Source: Seriola aureovittata
Lineage: Eukaryota; Chordata; Actinopteri; Carangiformes; Carangidae
Direction of reading: 5' to 3'
Assembly: GCF_021018895.1 (NCBI RefSeq)
Contig: NC_079384.1
Location: 10,922,140 to 10,986,139 of the forward strand
DNA length: 64,000 nt
In this document: piece after piece, positions 40,112 to 52,718 of the stretch
Layout of the letters: every line of letters begins with the position of its first letter
Numbering within the stretch: the stretch's first letter is position 1
Translations under genes and position numbers: made by a program
Notes under the pieces: model-generated
Told to the model about the DNA's origin: nothing
What the model saw: only the letters and a program-made list of their open reading frames with translations
Databases searched by the model: none

Positions 40112-40125
40112 AGCTGACGTCAGCT
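40112..40125. promoter_or_regulatory. Isolated full CRE within a 14-bp palindrome
   Basis: AGCTGACGTCAGCT is a perfect palindrome. It contains the consensus CRE TGACGTCA (40115-40122) and has GCTGACGTCAGC in common with the CRE-type Maf recognition element. It lies about 3.5 kb upstream of the stac2 start codon. Function is not shown by sequence alone. Confidence 0.35.
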
Positions 40126-42289
40126 TTTTCTCAGCGCAGGGTGGCCAGAGAGTTTTGTTTTTACTTTGGGATGCTTTAGTTTGGTTCTGCTTGTGTTGTG
40201 GTTCATCTGGAGTCCGACAGGTTCCCATGTGGTGCTGTTTGGTTACAGTACAATACGGATCCTTCTCAAAAGTGATAACAGTGGAAGAATTGGTTACAGC
40301 GGCTGTCTAAGGAAGTGAGATCAATTTTGTAACTGCATATAAAATGATGCTTGATTGCAAAAGGTCAATCTATCTGCCATTATCTTGTATATGATGCATG
40401 TACAGATATGTCTCAATATTATCATAATTATAAAAGAGTATCTTTTAAAACAGAACGTTAAGGTTTCTGGGGTTTTTTTTTCTCACTTCACTGAAAGGCC
40501 ATAATTATGATACAATACCAGGGTGTGACCTTGCCAATGCAAATATTATCTCTCCATCATCTTGTCCTCAACTTTAAAAGAAAGTGCAGGAAAGTAAAGT
40601 TCGTATATGCACATCCCACCCAAGGCTCAGGGATCTTCCCTGCGTGGGTCCAACAGATTTTATGAAACAAAATTAAACCACAGAATTCACTCGGGTAACA
40701 TCAAGTTGTCATAAATGCATCAGTCAGCAGCTGACCTTGGCAATTCACATATGCTATCGGCCTCAAAAGGAAAATATCTTAATGGTAAAAAAAAGACATA
40801 AATGTGATGTAGTGGTAAATTTGAAATAAAGTGAAGAAGGAATGGCACTTCATAAACTTAATATAGGCTATTAAGTCATTTTTACCAGCAGGAGGCTACT
40901 ACTTAAATGGTGGCGGCTTGGCTCACAGAAAATTATTGTGTGGAGTGCACATTAAAACAGGACACAGACAAAAGGAAAAATACAAGCCACGAAAATAATA
41001 CAATTCAGAACACAAGCAACAAACCATGGATGATTGTAACAAATTAAATTAGACGATCATCCTCATTTAATGCACCCACAATCTTGGTATTTAGGTGCTT
41101 CCATGGGTCTTACTAAACATAGAAATCTAATATAAATGCAATATAAAACAATCAATTAAACATTCAAACAAATGCATTCTGAATAGAATGAGGTTATAAG
41201 GGTAAAATGTTGACCTTACATAGATTGTATCCTTGTTTAACACGTGGTGGAAAAATGACTGACTTGCCCAAACAGATGAGTTTTTGTAGTTTTCTGTGAA
41301 TGTCTAGAAAGTAGTTGGGTGTGTAGTTAAAGGAGAATTCCATCAATTTTACACATAAAAAGTCTCTTTAGAGGTCTTGGAAAAGTACTACTGCTCATAC
41401 TGTATATGAAAAAATACAGTACAGTACAATATGTACAATACAGGCTCCAGAGGCTCCTCAAATGTGTTGATCCTCATCTCTGCTTAGTGTAGCAGCTCGA
41501 GCCTACATTAGCTGCTACTAGCATAGCACAACTGAATCTCTGTCCAAACTGTCGGCAGACAAGTTGCACTTTGGCTACTGTAGGCACAAGATTTTGAAAA
41601 AGGAAGAGGACTGTTGTCCGTGTGTCAGACACTTTCAGTACTCAAGTCCAAAACAAACTGCATAACTCGAATTGTGATTATAATCCTGAGTTGGCCATGA
41701 CATCTGACTTTCATGATCTTGGAGAGTGTGCATTAGTTTGTATGAAATCAGGCAGGTCCCGGAGGACAGTCGCCGCAGTTTATCTTGTTGTGTGCAGAAG
41801 GGTTTAAGATGCAAATCTCCTGCCTCCAAAATTGAGCCTCGGAGCAGTCAGAGCTGTCAGGATTTGAACTTTGTGACTTGAATCCAGACAAATCTGTACA
41901 CAATCCTGTAGATTTAGCTGGTTTATGGTAGAAATGTGAACAAAACATGATTATGTCATATCATTAAATGTCTGGTGTCTGGAGCATGTAGTAGTAAAAA
42001 AGTTGTCAATATTAGATCTTGCATATAATACACTACAGATTTGAGCATGTTAGCTACACTGCAAGACATTTGATCCAATTTGAGCCAGTATTTTATCCAT
42101 CATAAACGTGTTTACGAGCTGAAATTCAACAAAAAAACCAACTTAGATCTGACTGTAATCAACAGCTTTGGGCTTATCTCAAAATGATCATTCCTATACA
42201 AGGTCATGGAACAAGTTGTCATCTCACAGCTTGTCCCTTTCTCAGAAAAAATACATTTACCAATCAAGTTTCAGGATGAACCACAGTGA

Positions 42290-42880
42290 AAAACACTGTT
42301 TTTCATTTTCAGCTAAATGAGAGTAAGACAGAGGTCCTTATAATTGGTCCTGAGAAATTCCCTGATGGTTTAGCCAACTCCCTTGGCCCACTGTCTTCAA
42401 ATGTCTGTACGCATGCCATTAAATTTGGAGTCAGTTGTCAGTAATCAGTCAGGCAGTCATCCCTAGCTCACCTGCAGCTAGTTCAAAATGCAGCAGTGAG
42501 ACTCCTCACTGCAGGAAGAGAGACTGTACAGACCTCTCCTCACTGATTACCAGTTAAATATAGAATTCATTTTAATATTCTTTTATTTGTTTTTAAATCC
42601 CTCATCCTGCTTTCTACACCTCAGATCCTCTGATCAGTTGCTCCTCTCTGTTCCACATTCACGGTCCAAATCTAGAGGTGATAGAGCCTTTTCCATTGCC
42701 ACTCAGTATCAGATCTTCTCCATCTGCTGCCATAATCAAAACCCAACTAACCCTAGTTGCTTTTGAGTCCCCAAAAATATTAACTTGTGTTCTAACCCGT
42801 CTCTGTGAAGCAGTTTGGTCAACACTATTTTAAAACTGTTTGTGCTCTATAAATAAATTTGACTTGACTCAAAGTCCATA
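42290..42880 (+). mobile_element. Degraded LINE (L2-like) 3' end
   Basis: Broken frames read L-N-E-S-K-T-E-V-L-I-I-G-P near 42312-42350, then a QLVQNAAVRLLT-like segment near 42480-42512, then ILLFVFKSL-like (about 42578-42602). These match the C-terminal part of teleost L2-type LINE ORF2. The 3' end has TGTGCTCTATAAATAAATTT followed by GACTTGACT, the usual L2-like terminal microsatellite. Stops and deletions make it inactive. Confidence 0.8.
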
Positions 42881-43388
42881 AAAAGGAAAAGCTGACATGC
42901 TGGTGTAACGTTCCTCTGTTAAGTGATGGAAATAACAACGCTGACATTGTGGTAAGTTGCCAGGTGCAACACGTGTTTAAAGATTAGTAAAAATCTGAAT
43001 ACCCAGGGACGAGAAAATAGAAGACGAGCTACATATTTTTGTTGTCTCATGAGGGAAAAAAAAAAGCTTGAAGTCACTCTGCCTGACTTGAAGCTGTAAG
43101 CCCACTAGGTGAAAAAAGCATGTTATTCTAAAGATCCTTTTCTATTTAAATGAGAAAGCTTAATTTAAACTCTTTGATGTAATGAACATCCACAGATCCC
43201 TGCTGTATCTGGGTCAAACGTTAACCTACTAATTCCTGATAGGAGACAAATCTCTTTCATGATGTAACAAGCAAACGTTTGCTCATGTGCGAAACAGCCT
43301 TGTTTTTTATTTATCACTTTGAAGAGTTTTTCACCATAAGCCCACTCCGTGTGGAATACATGGCCCACTTTTTGTCTGCATGGATTTG

Positions 43389-43390
<2 letters not shown>

Positions 43391-43425
<35 letters not shown>
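43391..43425. repeat. (GT)n microsatellite
   Basis: A pure GT run of about 17 units. Confidence 0.95.
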
Positions 43426-43431
<6 letters not shown>

Positions 43432-44339
43432 ATCTATGTTCTTTTTTTATTATCATTATTATTCAGATGTTCATGTGTGTTTCTCTTTTTCTCATGACAA
43501 GAAAGAAAAAAAATTTGCAGTTTGTCAGAATCCAATGACAACGTGAAAACCGAGTCCCCATTGTACAGCTGATGTTAGAACCTTTCCAACAGGTTAGCTG
43601 TGAATTATGAAATTTATAAAGGTGCGAGCTATCACAGAAAGAACTGCGCGAGCGAGGCATTCAGGGTGTCAGAAAAATAAAAAGCATGGAGACAGAACCA
43701 AGGGAGTAGAAAAAGAAAGATAGAGATTTTTGTCTTGAGGAATTAACTGTAAAAAAAAATAAACAACAAAACTCAGATCAGATAAATCAAAGATTGAGCC
43801 TTAATGCCAATTGTGTTATGATGAAGTAAAGAGTGAGACACAGAGACAGGTGGAGCAAACGAGCCCAGACTTTAACCTGATTAGAACAAAATAAAACGAT
43901 TTTAACTCAATAACACCAAGAAATCAAATTGTCTGACCTCAACTTGATTATATGGAAATAATTCATGCTGCCTCACGCACTGCATAACATCATTACATGC
44001 TCAGAGGGCAGTCCAAGACAGATAAACACACAGTAGTTAACCAAGCGGACACATGGCTACTGTATAATAACCCTGGAATTAAAATGCACTTCCTTTATAT
44101 GTGGTGGAGTGTTTATAATTCACACACACTATATATGTTAAAAATTCATCAAGAAAGTGTTTCTTTGGGTGGAGGGTTTGTTGTTTTGCTTTTACGTCAG
44201 CTTTGCAGTGGGAGTTACACTAGACTGTATCATAATGTAGATTTTTTCTTTTTTCCCTCCCTCAATTTGGGTTACTGTGACAAGAGAAACTGTGCCTTGG
44301 GTTTAGCCTTGTTTACAACAAAACACTCACACTGAGACT

Positions 44340-44645
44340 TAGCAAGAATAAGAGTCTACATCCATGCTAGCAGCTCTGTGAGGCTCAGGCGCAATGGTGC
44401 TTTGAACTAAATGCTAATGTGAGCATACTAACATGCTGGTGTGCTCATCATTTTCACCATTTGCTAACTGGCACTGAACACAAAGTAAAAATTCAATTTA
44501 CGGGAATGTTATTTGTTTAGTTTTTTTGTTTATTTGGTCGTAAATGAATGTAGTACTGGACACCTTTGACTTGCTGGTTTCAAGTATACAGTCTCAGTTT
44601 CATGGTAATTTCAATGGTAATTCATGGTGGTGCTGGAGGAATAAA
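44340..44645 (+). repeat. Dispersed fish repeat (ATCCATGCTAGCAGCTCTGT type)
   Basis: It runs from AGAGTCTACATCCATGCTAG, through GCTAATGTGAGCATACTAAC, to TTCATGGTGGTGCTGGAGGA. The unit shares its word order with the copy at 48.67-49.03 kb and is familiar from many teleost genomes. Class is not assigned. Confidence 0.65.
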
Positions 44646-44979
44646 GTCACACAAAATGCCAGTGTTCACAGACAAGTGGAAAGTACAGTATTTATTTATT
44701 TTTTAACCCATTTCACTTCAGTACAGTTTGGAGCATTTGTGCTTTGTTCCATTTGTTTCCATTTTGTGTTGTTCCGCTCCACTTCAGAGGGAGATATAGT
44801 TTTTACTAATGCACGTAAAGTTCTTGCAGATTTTTGACACAAATGGGACAAAAAACCAGATTCAGTCGCAGAGCCACAGTCAAAACAATTTGCCTAACAA
44901 ATGTGACAGCTATATTTAGCTCCAGAGGCGGATCTGCTGCACCAAGTGTTGTCTGTTCACAGACTGTCGGTGTCTGACG

Positions 44980-45004
44980 GTGTGTGTGTGTGTGTGTGTG
45001 TGTG
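44980..45004. repeat. Short (GT)n microsatellite
   Basis: About twelve GT units. Confidence 0.9.
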
Positions 45005-45162
45005 CCTGAACATATGGCTGTTTGTCATAGTTTTGGTGAATGCTATGAGAGAGTTTTACGTGCCTACAAATACACATATTGCTGTTTTTCTCTTGTTGTG
45101 AGAAAAATTCAACCCTCTTGGTTTGGTCCTCGCTGCTTTACAGGTTTAGGATCAAGGTTATG

Positions 45163-45208
45163 GAATGAATGCATTCAAGAGAGTTTTCTCTCTTGAATGC
45201 ATTCATTC
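45163..45208. repeat. Perfect inverted repeat: 21-bp arms, 4-base TTTT loop
   Basis: Left arm 45163-45183 (GAATGAATGCATTCAAGAGA plus G), loop 45184-45187 (TTTT), right arm 45188-45208. I see no mismatch between the arms. It can form a cruciform or, if transcribed, a small hairpin RNA. Confidence 0.9.
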
Positions 45209-45834
45209 GTTCACAATAGCAAAATGGCATCTCTTCATACTAAACAAGGCTGTATATAAGTGAACATTCACCACATTAACAATTACAATCACTCTCCCTC
45301 TCATTTTGGACGATACAATAGCAAACCACACGTTGAAGAGATTTTGCTCTTATAAATGTCTACAGCTACTTCACATGAATTTGTTCGTACAAGTGGTAGA
45401 TTTATGATTTTTGAGAGAAGAGAAGTGTTTATGAGTGGATGTGGAACACTCTCAATTTCAGGATAATGTCAGGTCAATGCCAGTCATTACTTATAGCTCC
45501 ATACTAATGTTTGTATGTTTTAGCCCATTACAAAAAAAACTGCATATCTTTCACATTACTGAACCCTTTCCAAAGTTTTTCGATTGAATCCACCTTCTGA
45601 GCAGCATCTTGCTTTGAGCTGATTTTGCACTTAATTTTGGTTTAGCACTTGGACACAGACACTGTTAACTGCAATGACACACAACAACATTAACAATAAA
45701 AAAAGAGACAAAATATTCATAGATTATGAATCTGTGTCAAGTACGTTTTAAGTAAGTAAGTAAATTTTCATATTGTAGTGAAATGGATATAAACCACTGG
45801 TTGCCCGGGGGTTAGGAAACCAATCCAGAAATGC

Positions 45835-46085
45835 AAATTCAAAGTGCTTTACATAAGACATACAAGGCATAAAGACAAAAAACACAAGGGAATACAAAAA
45901 GACTGATTTAAATAGGATTTAAAAGAGTAAAACAAAATAGGAGATAAAAATAACATGGAGTCGATTAAAACTGATTAAACAGTAGAATTTTAAAAAATGA
46001 AATGCGAGGTGTAAATAAATAATCCCAAATTAGATATTATAAAAGGCAGTGGCAAGCAGAAAAGTCTCAAGGCTTAATATGTCTA
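45835..46085. repeat. Dispersed fish repeat (AAAGTGCTTTACATAAGACA type)
   Basis: It starts AATTCAAAGTGCTTTACATA, has an A-rich middle (ACAAAAAACACAAGGGAATA) and ends AAAGGCAGTGGCAAGCAGAA. This order is typical of a common teleost interspersed repeat. A weaker related fragment lies near 20.49-20.54 kb. Confidence 0.55.
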
Positions 46086-46807
46086 TAAAAAAAAAGAGTG
46101 ACACCTTTAAAGCAAGTTTATAACGGCGCTACATTTCAAGATGCTGTTACATCAAAACTGAAATCCTCTAAAAAGTAATATATTAGACTCTTGGGAGATT
46201 TTGTCCCATAAAGAAAAATATAGTCTTTATAAACCCAGGACGGAGCAACACCCTCACAGTGCACCCCAATAAGTGTCTGCATGAGTTATATACAGTGATG
46301 TTTTTTCAGAGAGTCATTGGAAAAAAGATGGATTATCAGCAGCAATGATTCCGCGAGAGAGATGGAGAAAGAGAGGGATAGGCAGAGAGGATGGGCAGTT
46401 GGCCAGAATGACATTGGGGTTTGTGTTCAACATGCCAAAAGGGGTTGGCACTGCCATTCGCTGACTCACACCCCGGCCCCACAGGGATTATAAGGACAAT
46501 AGCCTCCCATTTCTTTTTAATGAGTGCTACAGATAGCCTTACAGACATATCATTATGCAGAGAAACAGCTACTGACAGGAGAAACGAGTGGAGGACACAG
46601 GCCAAACGACCCACCCTGGCACAAATGCTATCGCCCTTCAGTTTAAACGACTTTTCAGTTTTGGTTTAGATACGGAGGGAGATGCTGCATTTTCTCCAAC
46701 TGAGGTAATATATAGCTCGTGACTGGACACGCATGTAAGTGTCCGTTCGTATTACACACGTGAAGTAACTCTTGCAGTGGTTTTAATTACAAAATGCTCA
46801 AAGGAAA

Positions 46808-46875
46808 ATGCTTAAAGTCGGAATCAGACTCAGATTTATTGGCGAGTGGGTTTTTCACATACAAGGAATTTGCCT
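46808..46875. repeat. Short dispersed fish repeat (CACATACAAGGAATTTGCCT type)
   Basis: CAGACTCAGATTTATTGGCG followed by TTTTTCACATACAAGGAATT is a familiar teleost repeat core. Confidence 0.5.
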
Positions 46876-48664
46876 TGTTGACACATCACAGCCATGAACT
46901 TAGGTAGACCTTCACTTCCTTCAGTTTTGCTGACGTTTCGCACGCCATTCAGTTTTGCAGCCACTTCCTTCACTTTGCCTCTGCATAACTTTAAAGTTTG
47001 ATACCGTTAGGGGAATTTGCCTCAGTGCAGCATTTTAAGAAAGACCCGCAATGCCACACGACCGGAAACTGTACCCACAAAGCAAGTGAGGTCATGAAGG
47101 GGTCAGTTAACACTGGAACTTCAGAGTGAAAGTGAAATTGCAAACTGCTGATGGAACCGAAAGGATTACTCAGTGGCTGATGCTGATCGACATGACCACG
47201 CACACGTAAAAATACACAATTAGTGGCACAGTGACACCGTTGCATTTCTACCATTGCTGAGAGCGAAACCAAGAAAAATTGTTATTTAATTGAAAACCCC
47301 ACTCGCTCAGACGGCAACCATCGAGTGAAGATGAAACGTGCCTTCATGCCGTAAGCTGCTGCTGTACTCCAGAGAGCATAAGCTGGAGTATGTCTGTGGC
47401 TCTCATGCTATAATAATATCCTTACTTAAGGATGCAGCACTCTCAGGCTGAAAATACATCTATGCTCTCTTCTCCTCCCTCCTTCCTTTGCCTTTATTCT
47501 TACTTCCTCCTCTTTTCACCCCTCTTCTCCTCCCCCTCTCCCTCCTTTGCCTCCCCGATGCTGACTGTGTGCAGCTATAAAGCTTAACTAACTGGCAAAT
47601 GACTGCCCCCCTCTTGCTTGCTTATCTACAGGATAAGCTGGGAGGTTATTTCCATGCTATACAGCTCATCAGCAGTCATGAACTGCCGCCCTTCCTTATG
47701 TGCCGAAGGGGAGACGGCAATTTGCTGAACTCAACTCGCTGTCTGGATCTTTTGTAGCTCACATGCCCGAAAAGTAATAAATCTCGACACCCCAATAACT
47801 TAATGATTGGAAAAGTAATGAGATTGTAACACACACTACCTAGCGAAACTGATGAGCATGGCTGCACCTTATTATATAGCCAACTTGTTCTTATGTCTAT
47901 GAAGACAGAGAAGAGTTCCAAACTAACCTGTGGGGAAGATCTGGAGCTGCCACTGGAGAGAGAGGCGGGCAAGGAAGAGATAGTAAAAGAAAGAGAAACC
48001 AGAAGATATCAAATGAGGGGAGAAGAGGTGGGAATCGGCGGTTAGATTAAAAGGAAAAGAATAATGATGGAGTAAGAAGTGAAATTGAATCTAAGTACTT
48101 CAAGTTCAGAGCAAAGAGAAATGAAATGTGGCCAGCATGTTCTTTCTGCTGCCACAGAGGATTTCACACAAGAGCAACAAGTAAGCAAATGACAACTGAA
48201 AAATGGATAGATTAGCTATTGCAACCAACGAATAACAGTAGTGACTAAGTCCTAGACTGTACCTGCTGCCGGCTGCTCACTAAAACTCTAATTGTCACAA
48301 TAATGATATCCAGTCCTTACCAATGCTTTGTATCAAGATGCGTTTATTTTCTGCAATGTCCATAATGTCTTATTAGCTTTGTATACAAAGTTAAACAAAA
48401 AAAAAAAACAGCCATGAAGTTCTCAGAGAACAGTCAAAACTGTTTTCTTCTTTACAACCAGCAGCACCTGTGTTTACTGCCTTGTGGCTTAAATTTTGCG
48501 GTGGACAGCCTCGGGCTTAAGCATACACATACACCCCCCTACTGCTCGGAGGAATATCACACAAATAAAATACATGGCTCCTACGATAATCTTGGGCAGG
48601 CAGTGTTCTGGTTTTAATGACAACCCGATAGCTTTAAAAAGGGGGGAAAAAAACAGATATAGAA

Positions 48665-49030
48665 ACTGGATCAGGAGACATCCATGCTAGCAGCGCTGTG
48701 AGGATGTAACCTACTCTATTTATACAATGGTTCTCTGAGGTAATGCTAATGTCAGCATGCCAACATGGTCACATTGTAAATGTTAACATGCTGATGCTAT
48801 GCAATATATTATTATTATATTCATAATATACTTATATTTACCAGGTTTATTATCTGACCTATTAGCATGCTACTGTTTGCTAACAAAGTACAGCTGAGGC
48901 TGATGGAAAAAAGTTTCGCAAATATATCTGGTCATATAAACCTTATGGTGGCACTAGATGAAAGGTCAGGTAATCACCAAAGTCGTGATTCATCTAATAG
49001 TTGTTGAGATATTTCAGACCAACACAACCA
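48665..49030 (+). repeat. Dispersed fish repeat (CATGCTAGCAGCGCTGTGAG type)
   Basis: It runs from GAGACATCCATGCTAGCAGC, through TAATGCTAATGTCAGCATGC and TTATGGTGGCACTAGATGAA, to the AATAGTTGTTGAGATATTTC end. It is the more complete of the two copies in this spacer, with an AT-rich insertion near 48.8 kb. Confidence 0.65.
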
Positions 49031-51883
49031 TCTATAAAACTGTGCTGCTAACCCGGTTAAAAATATGTTCAAGCTGTTTTAAATAGAAATAAACAGTTTA
49101 CTCTCCACCCAGATTTTGGGTGGTACTCTGCGACGAAATTTGAAAATGTCAGGACTTTAAATTATTTCTGTTTTGAGCACATGCAAGAAAGTGACTACCC
49201 ACGCTGAGAACAATCAGACTTTATATAGAGGAAATCGCAGTTGTTTATCAAAAAAAAAGCAGTATTTATGTCAGCCGACCAGATCTGAAACGGCTCAGGT
49301 AACATCACAGAGTCACCCTGTCTCAGGCTTGTGTTTGAGGAATGATGAAAGAGTACGTGCAGGATGAAAGGATGACAAAAAAGAAAAGAAAAAAGAATAA
49401 TGTGGATGTATTCCAAGCAGTATGACTGAGTTTGGAGCCAGGCAGAAAGTTTGAGTGGCAGGGTCGACAATAGAGAAATTAGCTGTGCTGAAGAAGAGCA
49501 CAGATCAGCAGTTTGAAAAGGTTGACAGGGAGCAGAGAGTCAAGGAGCTGTGGGACGGAGAGACGAGGAGAGGAGTTTGCGGTCTCAGGCTTTCTTTTAT
49601 TTTCCTGCCATTTGACAAATTGGTTGGAAAGGCCTGGCAGAAATAAGTACATTGATTGTAATGAAGTGCTTGGTAGTAGCTAAGTATGTCCTTGTGTGGA
49701 AAAGACTATAAGGAATCAGTCTATAAGACCATAAGACGAAGGTTTGTCCTGAGTCACCTAAAGCAGACTTTTCCCTTCCTTTAAAAAATGAAATATCCAT
49801 ACATTTTTAATAATTAAAGGACCCAAAGTAGCTAAAATCGACATCCTGTTATCGTTTTAATGTAAGCCAATCAGATGTGACTAAATTGATTCATATTGGA
49901 ATTCAGATTTCACGGTGGGTTGCATCCTTTTCATGCACCATTTAAGGCTGTACATGCAAATGCAAAAAACTGCACATGTACATGAACGAGTCATGGTCCT
50001 GTGGGGTGCTTTATGTTTATTACAACTTCTGTAAAAATTGATTGAAGGCAGGAGAAACTGAGAATGTGGTAAGAGATGAAATAAAAGTGCATAGCCTACA
50101 ATATATTAGTGTGCCAGTAAAGTGAATCTATTGGCTTATTAACCCTAAAGTTCGGTTTGCTCTGTCACAGCTTCATAACTTTTCCAAATTTTCTAATAAT
50201 TATCTCTTAAATGTAGTTTTCAACCGATGACACTTCAGATACCGATGCAGAAAATTGCCTGTTTTTCATATACTCTTCATTAGTAGTATTTGTTTTTACA
50301 CAGCACGTGACTTTTTGGCAAATATATGCAGTTCTCATTACTAACGCCAACAGATCAAAGCAGCCTTAGATAATAATGATGTAGTCATGAAAACACAAGA
50401 GTTCAATTTATACCAGTCATAAGGAAAAAAGATGTAAATAAAAACAGGGGGACGTTTCTTTTCTGGCTGACTTGAGGTGCAGACTGTGCTGCAGCTCAGT
50501 GGCAGCAGCGATGACATTCAAGCAACCTCCTGCAGTGTCGTTGTATACTATTTAGCTGAATATGACACTTTTCTGCATCCATCCTTAGGGTGAGTTAGTA
50601 CATACAGTACAAAGGGTTAGATGACCTCCCCTAGAGGCCCTTCAGCTGGGTCCTTCGGGACACTGACGGGAATGGGAAGCGAACCAACTACAAAGCAGCT
50701 GCCCTCAGCAAGCACCTACCTATTAAAGTGCACATGGTTGATGATAACACTTGCGCTGTTTCAGCTGAGTGTCACGTTTCTTCAGAGAAATGGACTCCGT
50801 AATAGATTTTTTTTTTTTATCATTAAGAGACTTCGTTCATAAGCAGTTTAGCAGGGGCTTCTGGGGGGGGGGAAGTAGCCAAGTCAGCAGGGCTGGAAAA
50901 AAGTGAGGTCATGGGTCAAAAGATCAGCTGACGGGGAGGCTTGGAGCCACATTTGTTTTGATGTGTTGTCATTTCGGACATGAAGGTGGACAAAGGTTAT
51001 TATGTCTTTCTTTCTTCTGTCTACACAGGAATACATGTTGTTGATTTCACACCTTGCGTTTAATATTCACTCCTGAGCTTAAGAACGGCCATTATCCTTT
51101 AAAGATGCAACCAAAAGTAATTAACATAACAATATTTAAAAACAGCTAATACCGAAGAATATAACAATATATCACAATTGAAAACACTGCTATTAAAGTT
51201 GGTCACATTATGTGGCCTGCCCATCCCCTGCACACTGTATACGTCCATCATATACTTATCGGTTAAAGTTGTAACTGCTCTTTGTTGCTTTTTCTTTGTT
51301 TTACATTTTCATGTCATCTGTTAATCATCTCATGTAGCTTTGAGGATTTAGATATCAAAGGGCCTCTGTGACATGCAGCTAACTGCTATTCAGCCTAATA
51401 AGAGTCACATTTGTATTTGTAACATTGGTTACTTTTAAATCTTTTCAATAAGAAAATGATTTTCTGATCTAGCCATTTGTTATCTCTGTCTGGATGGTAA
51501 ATTGAGGACTTATAATTGTTTATAAATCTAATTTTTATTTTCATTGACGACATTTCTTGTAACCATCTTAAATGATTTGTTTTTTTGACCTTTGCCTGTT
51601 TGGTCCCTCTTGCTGCATCATGATTCACAAAGCTGCTTCTGTAACACCGGTGAATAAAGGCGTGAAATTTAATTTAACCTCCAAGTATTACCTCTGGGAC
51701 TGTGAAACTCATTACAGAGCACCATGTAATTTTGTTATCAGGCATTGGGCAGCCTGATACACTGCTGCCATCTAGTGTAACTTCATAGCTCGGCTGCAGA
51801 CAGCTAGGCTGGGGGAAAAAGTACTTCACATCTCTACTTATTCATGTAACAGTTAGGAAGTGAAATTATACATAAACAGGAAA

Positions 51884-52043
51884 TTTATTTAGCCCATAAT
51901 TAGAGATGAGAATCCTTCCTTATTACTACTGGAGACGCCCTCACACTGATCACTCATCTTGCCCGACATATGAATCACAGAAAAACATTTGCTAAAAGAT
52001 AGAAATTTACCAGGGAACATTTTCCAGAAGTGAAATGTTTATT
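51884..52043 (-). promoter_or_regulatory. med1: Candidate med1 poly(A) signals
   Basis: Minus-strand AATAAA occurs at 52038-52043 and again at 51884-51889, about 680 and 830 bases past the med1 stop. The first gives a 3' UTR covering the AT-rich stretch 52044-52718, which has no other feature. Which signal is used cannot be decided from sequence alone. Confidence 0.5.
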
Positions 52044-52718
52044 TCAAACTTCCAAAACTTCTACAGTTAAAAAATTACCAGCATGTATCTTTCCCCCATT
52101 ATCATCACAATCTGTGGCGCTCTTTACCTACACTAATTTACACATCAACAGTTTAAAATGTATCAAAATCTAAAAATTCCCCGTTACATCTGAAAAAACA
52201 AGGCAACTGAACACTGTACCCTTCTTGCTTTACAATACTTTGTTTTGTTTTTGTTTTTTAAACAGACATCATACTTATTCTGACAACATACAGTATAAGT
52301 GGCATTCTGGTATGAACAACGATGACGTATGAACAGTGACTGATGTATTAAATGTGAAAAGCAAAATTTACTGACAGTAAAGACGTTCTGACGTCACAGG
52401 AAAAACAAAAATAATGTCAATCTTTCCAAAAATATACTGTTTAAAGCCATTTCCTTAATGAGTCTTAAGGAAGTTGGTATTCTGAGGTGGATTTGGATTA
52501 CAGTGTGGCAACATTATACACTGACACTCGAACAGTAAAATATAACATTAAAATACAGCTTTAACAGGTCAATGATCATTCAAACAGCCACAATACTCTT
52601 ATATCCAGTTTCAATGTGTGGCTTGATTTAAATAAATAGAAGTTTGATTTGTATGTAAAAGGCTTGTGTTAAAAATGTGACAACGACAGACTAAAATAAA
52701 GAGAGTTTCTAAATAAAG

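Larger units (their letters stand above)
37151..51880. other. Gene-poor spacer between stac2 and med1
   Basis: About 14.7 kb with no exon set I could join. Human FBXL20 lies at this position, but I found no F-box or leucine-rich-repeat exon signature on either strand. The spacer holds dispersed repeats at 37.3, 44.4, 45.8, 46.8 and 48.7 kb, a LINE L2-like 3' end at 42.3-42.9 kb, GT microsatellites, a perfect hairpin at 45.2 kb and a CRE-like palindrome at 40.1 kb. Confidence 0.6.

Noticed and set aside
47935..47965. A 25-base exon-like segment on the minus strand (CTCTCTCTCCAG acceptor, CACAG|GTTAGT donor)
   Set aside because: It is very short, I found no partner exons that join in frame nearby, and the peptide is not recognisable. 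It is probably a chance splice-site pair.
37151..51880. Searched by eye for FBXL20 F-box and leucine-rich-repeat exons
   Set aside because: No segment read as the F-box KLPKELLLRIFSFLD or the CxxLxxLxL repeats in any frame. This is absence by eye only.
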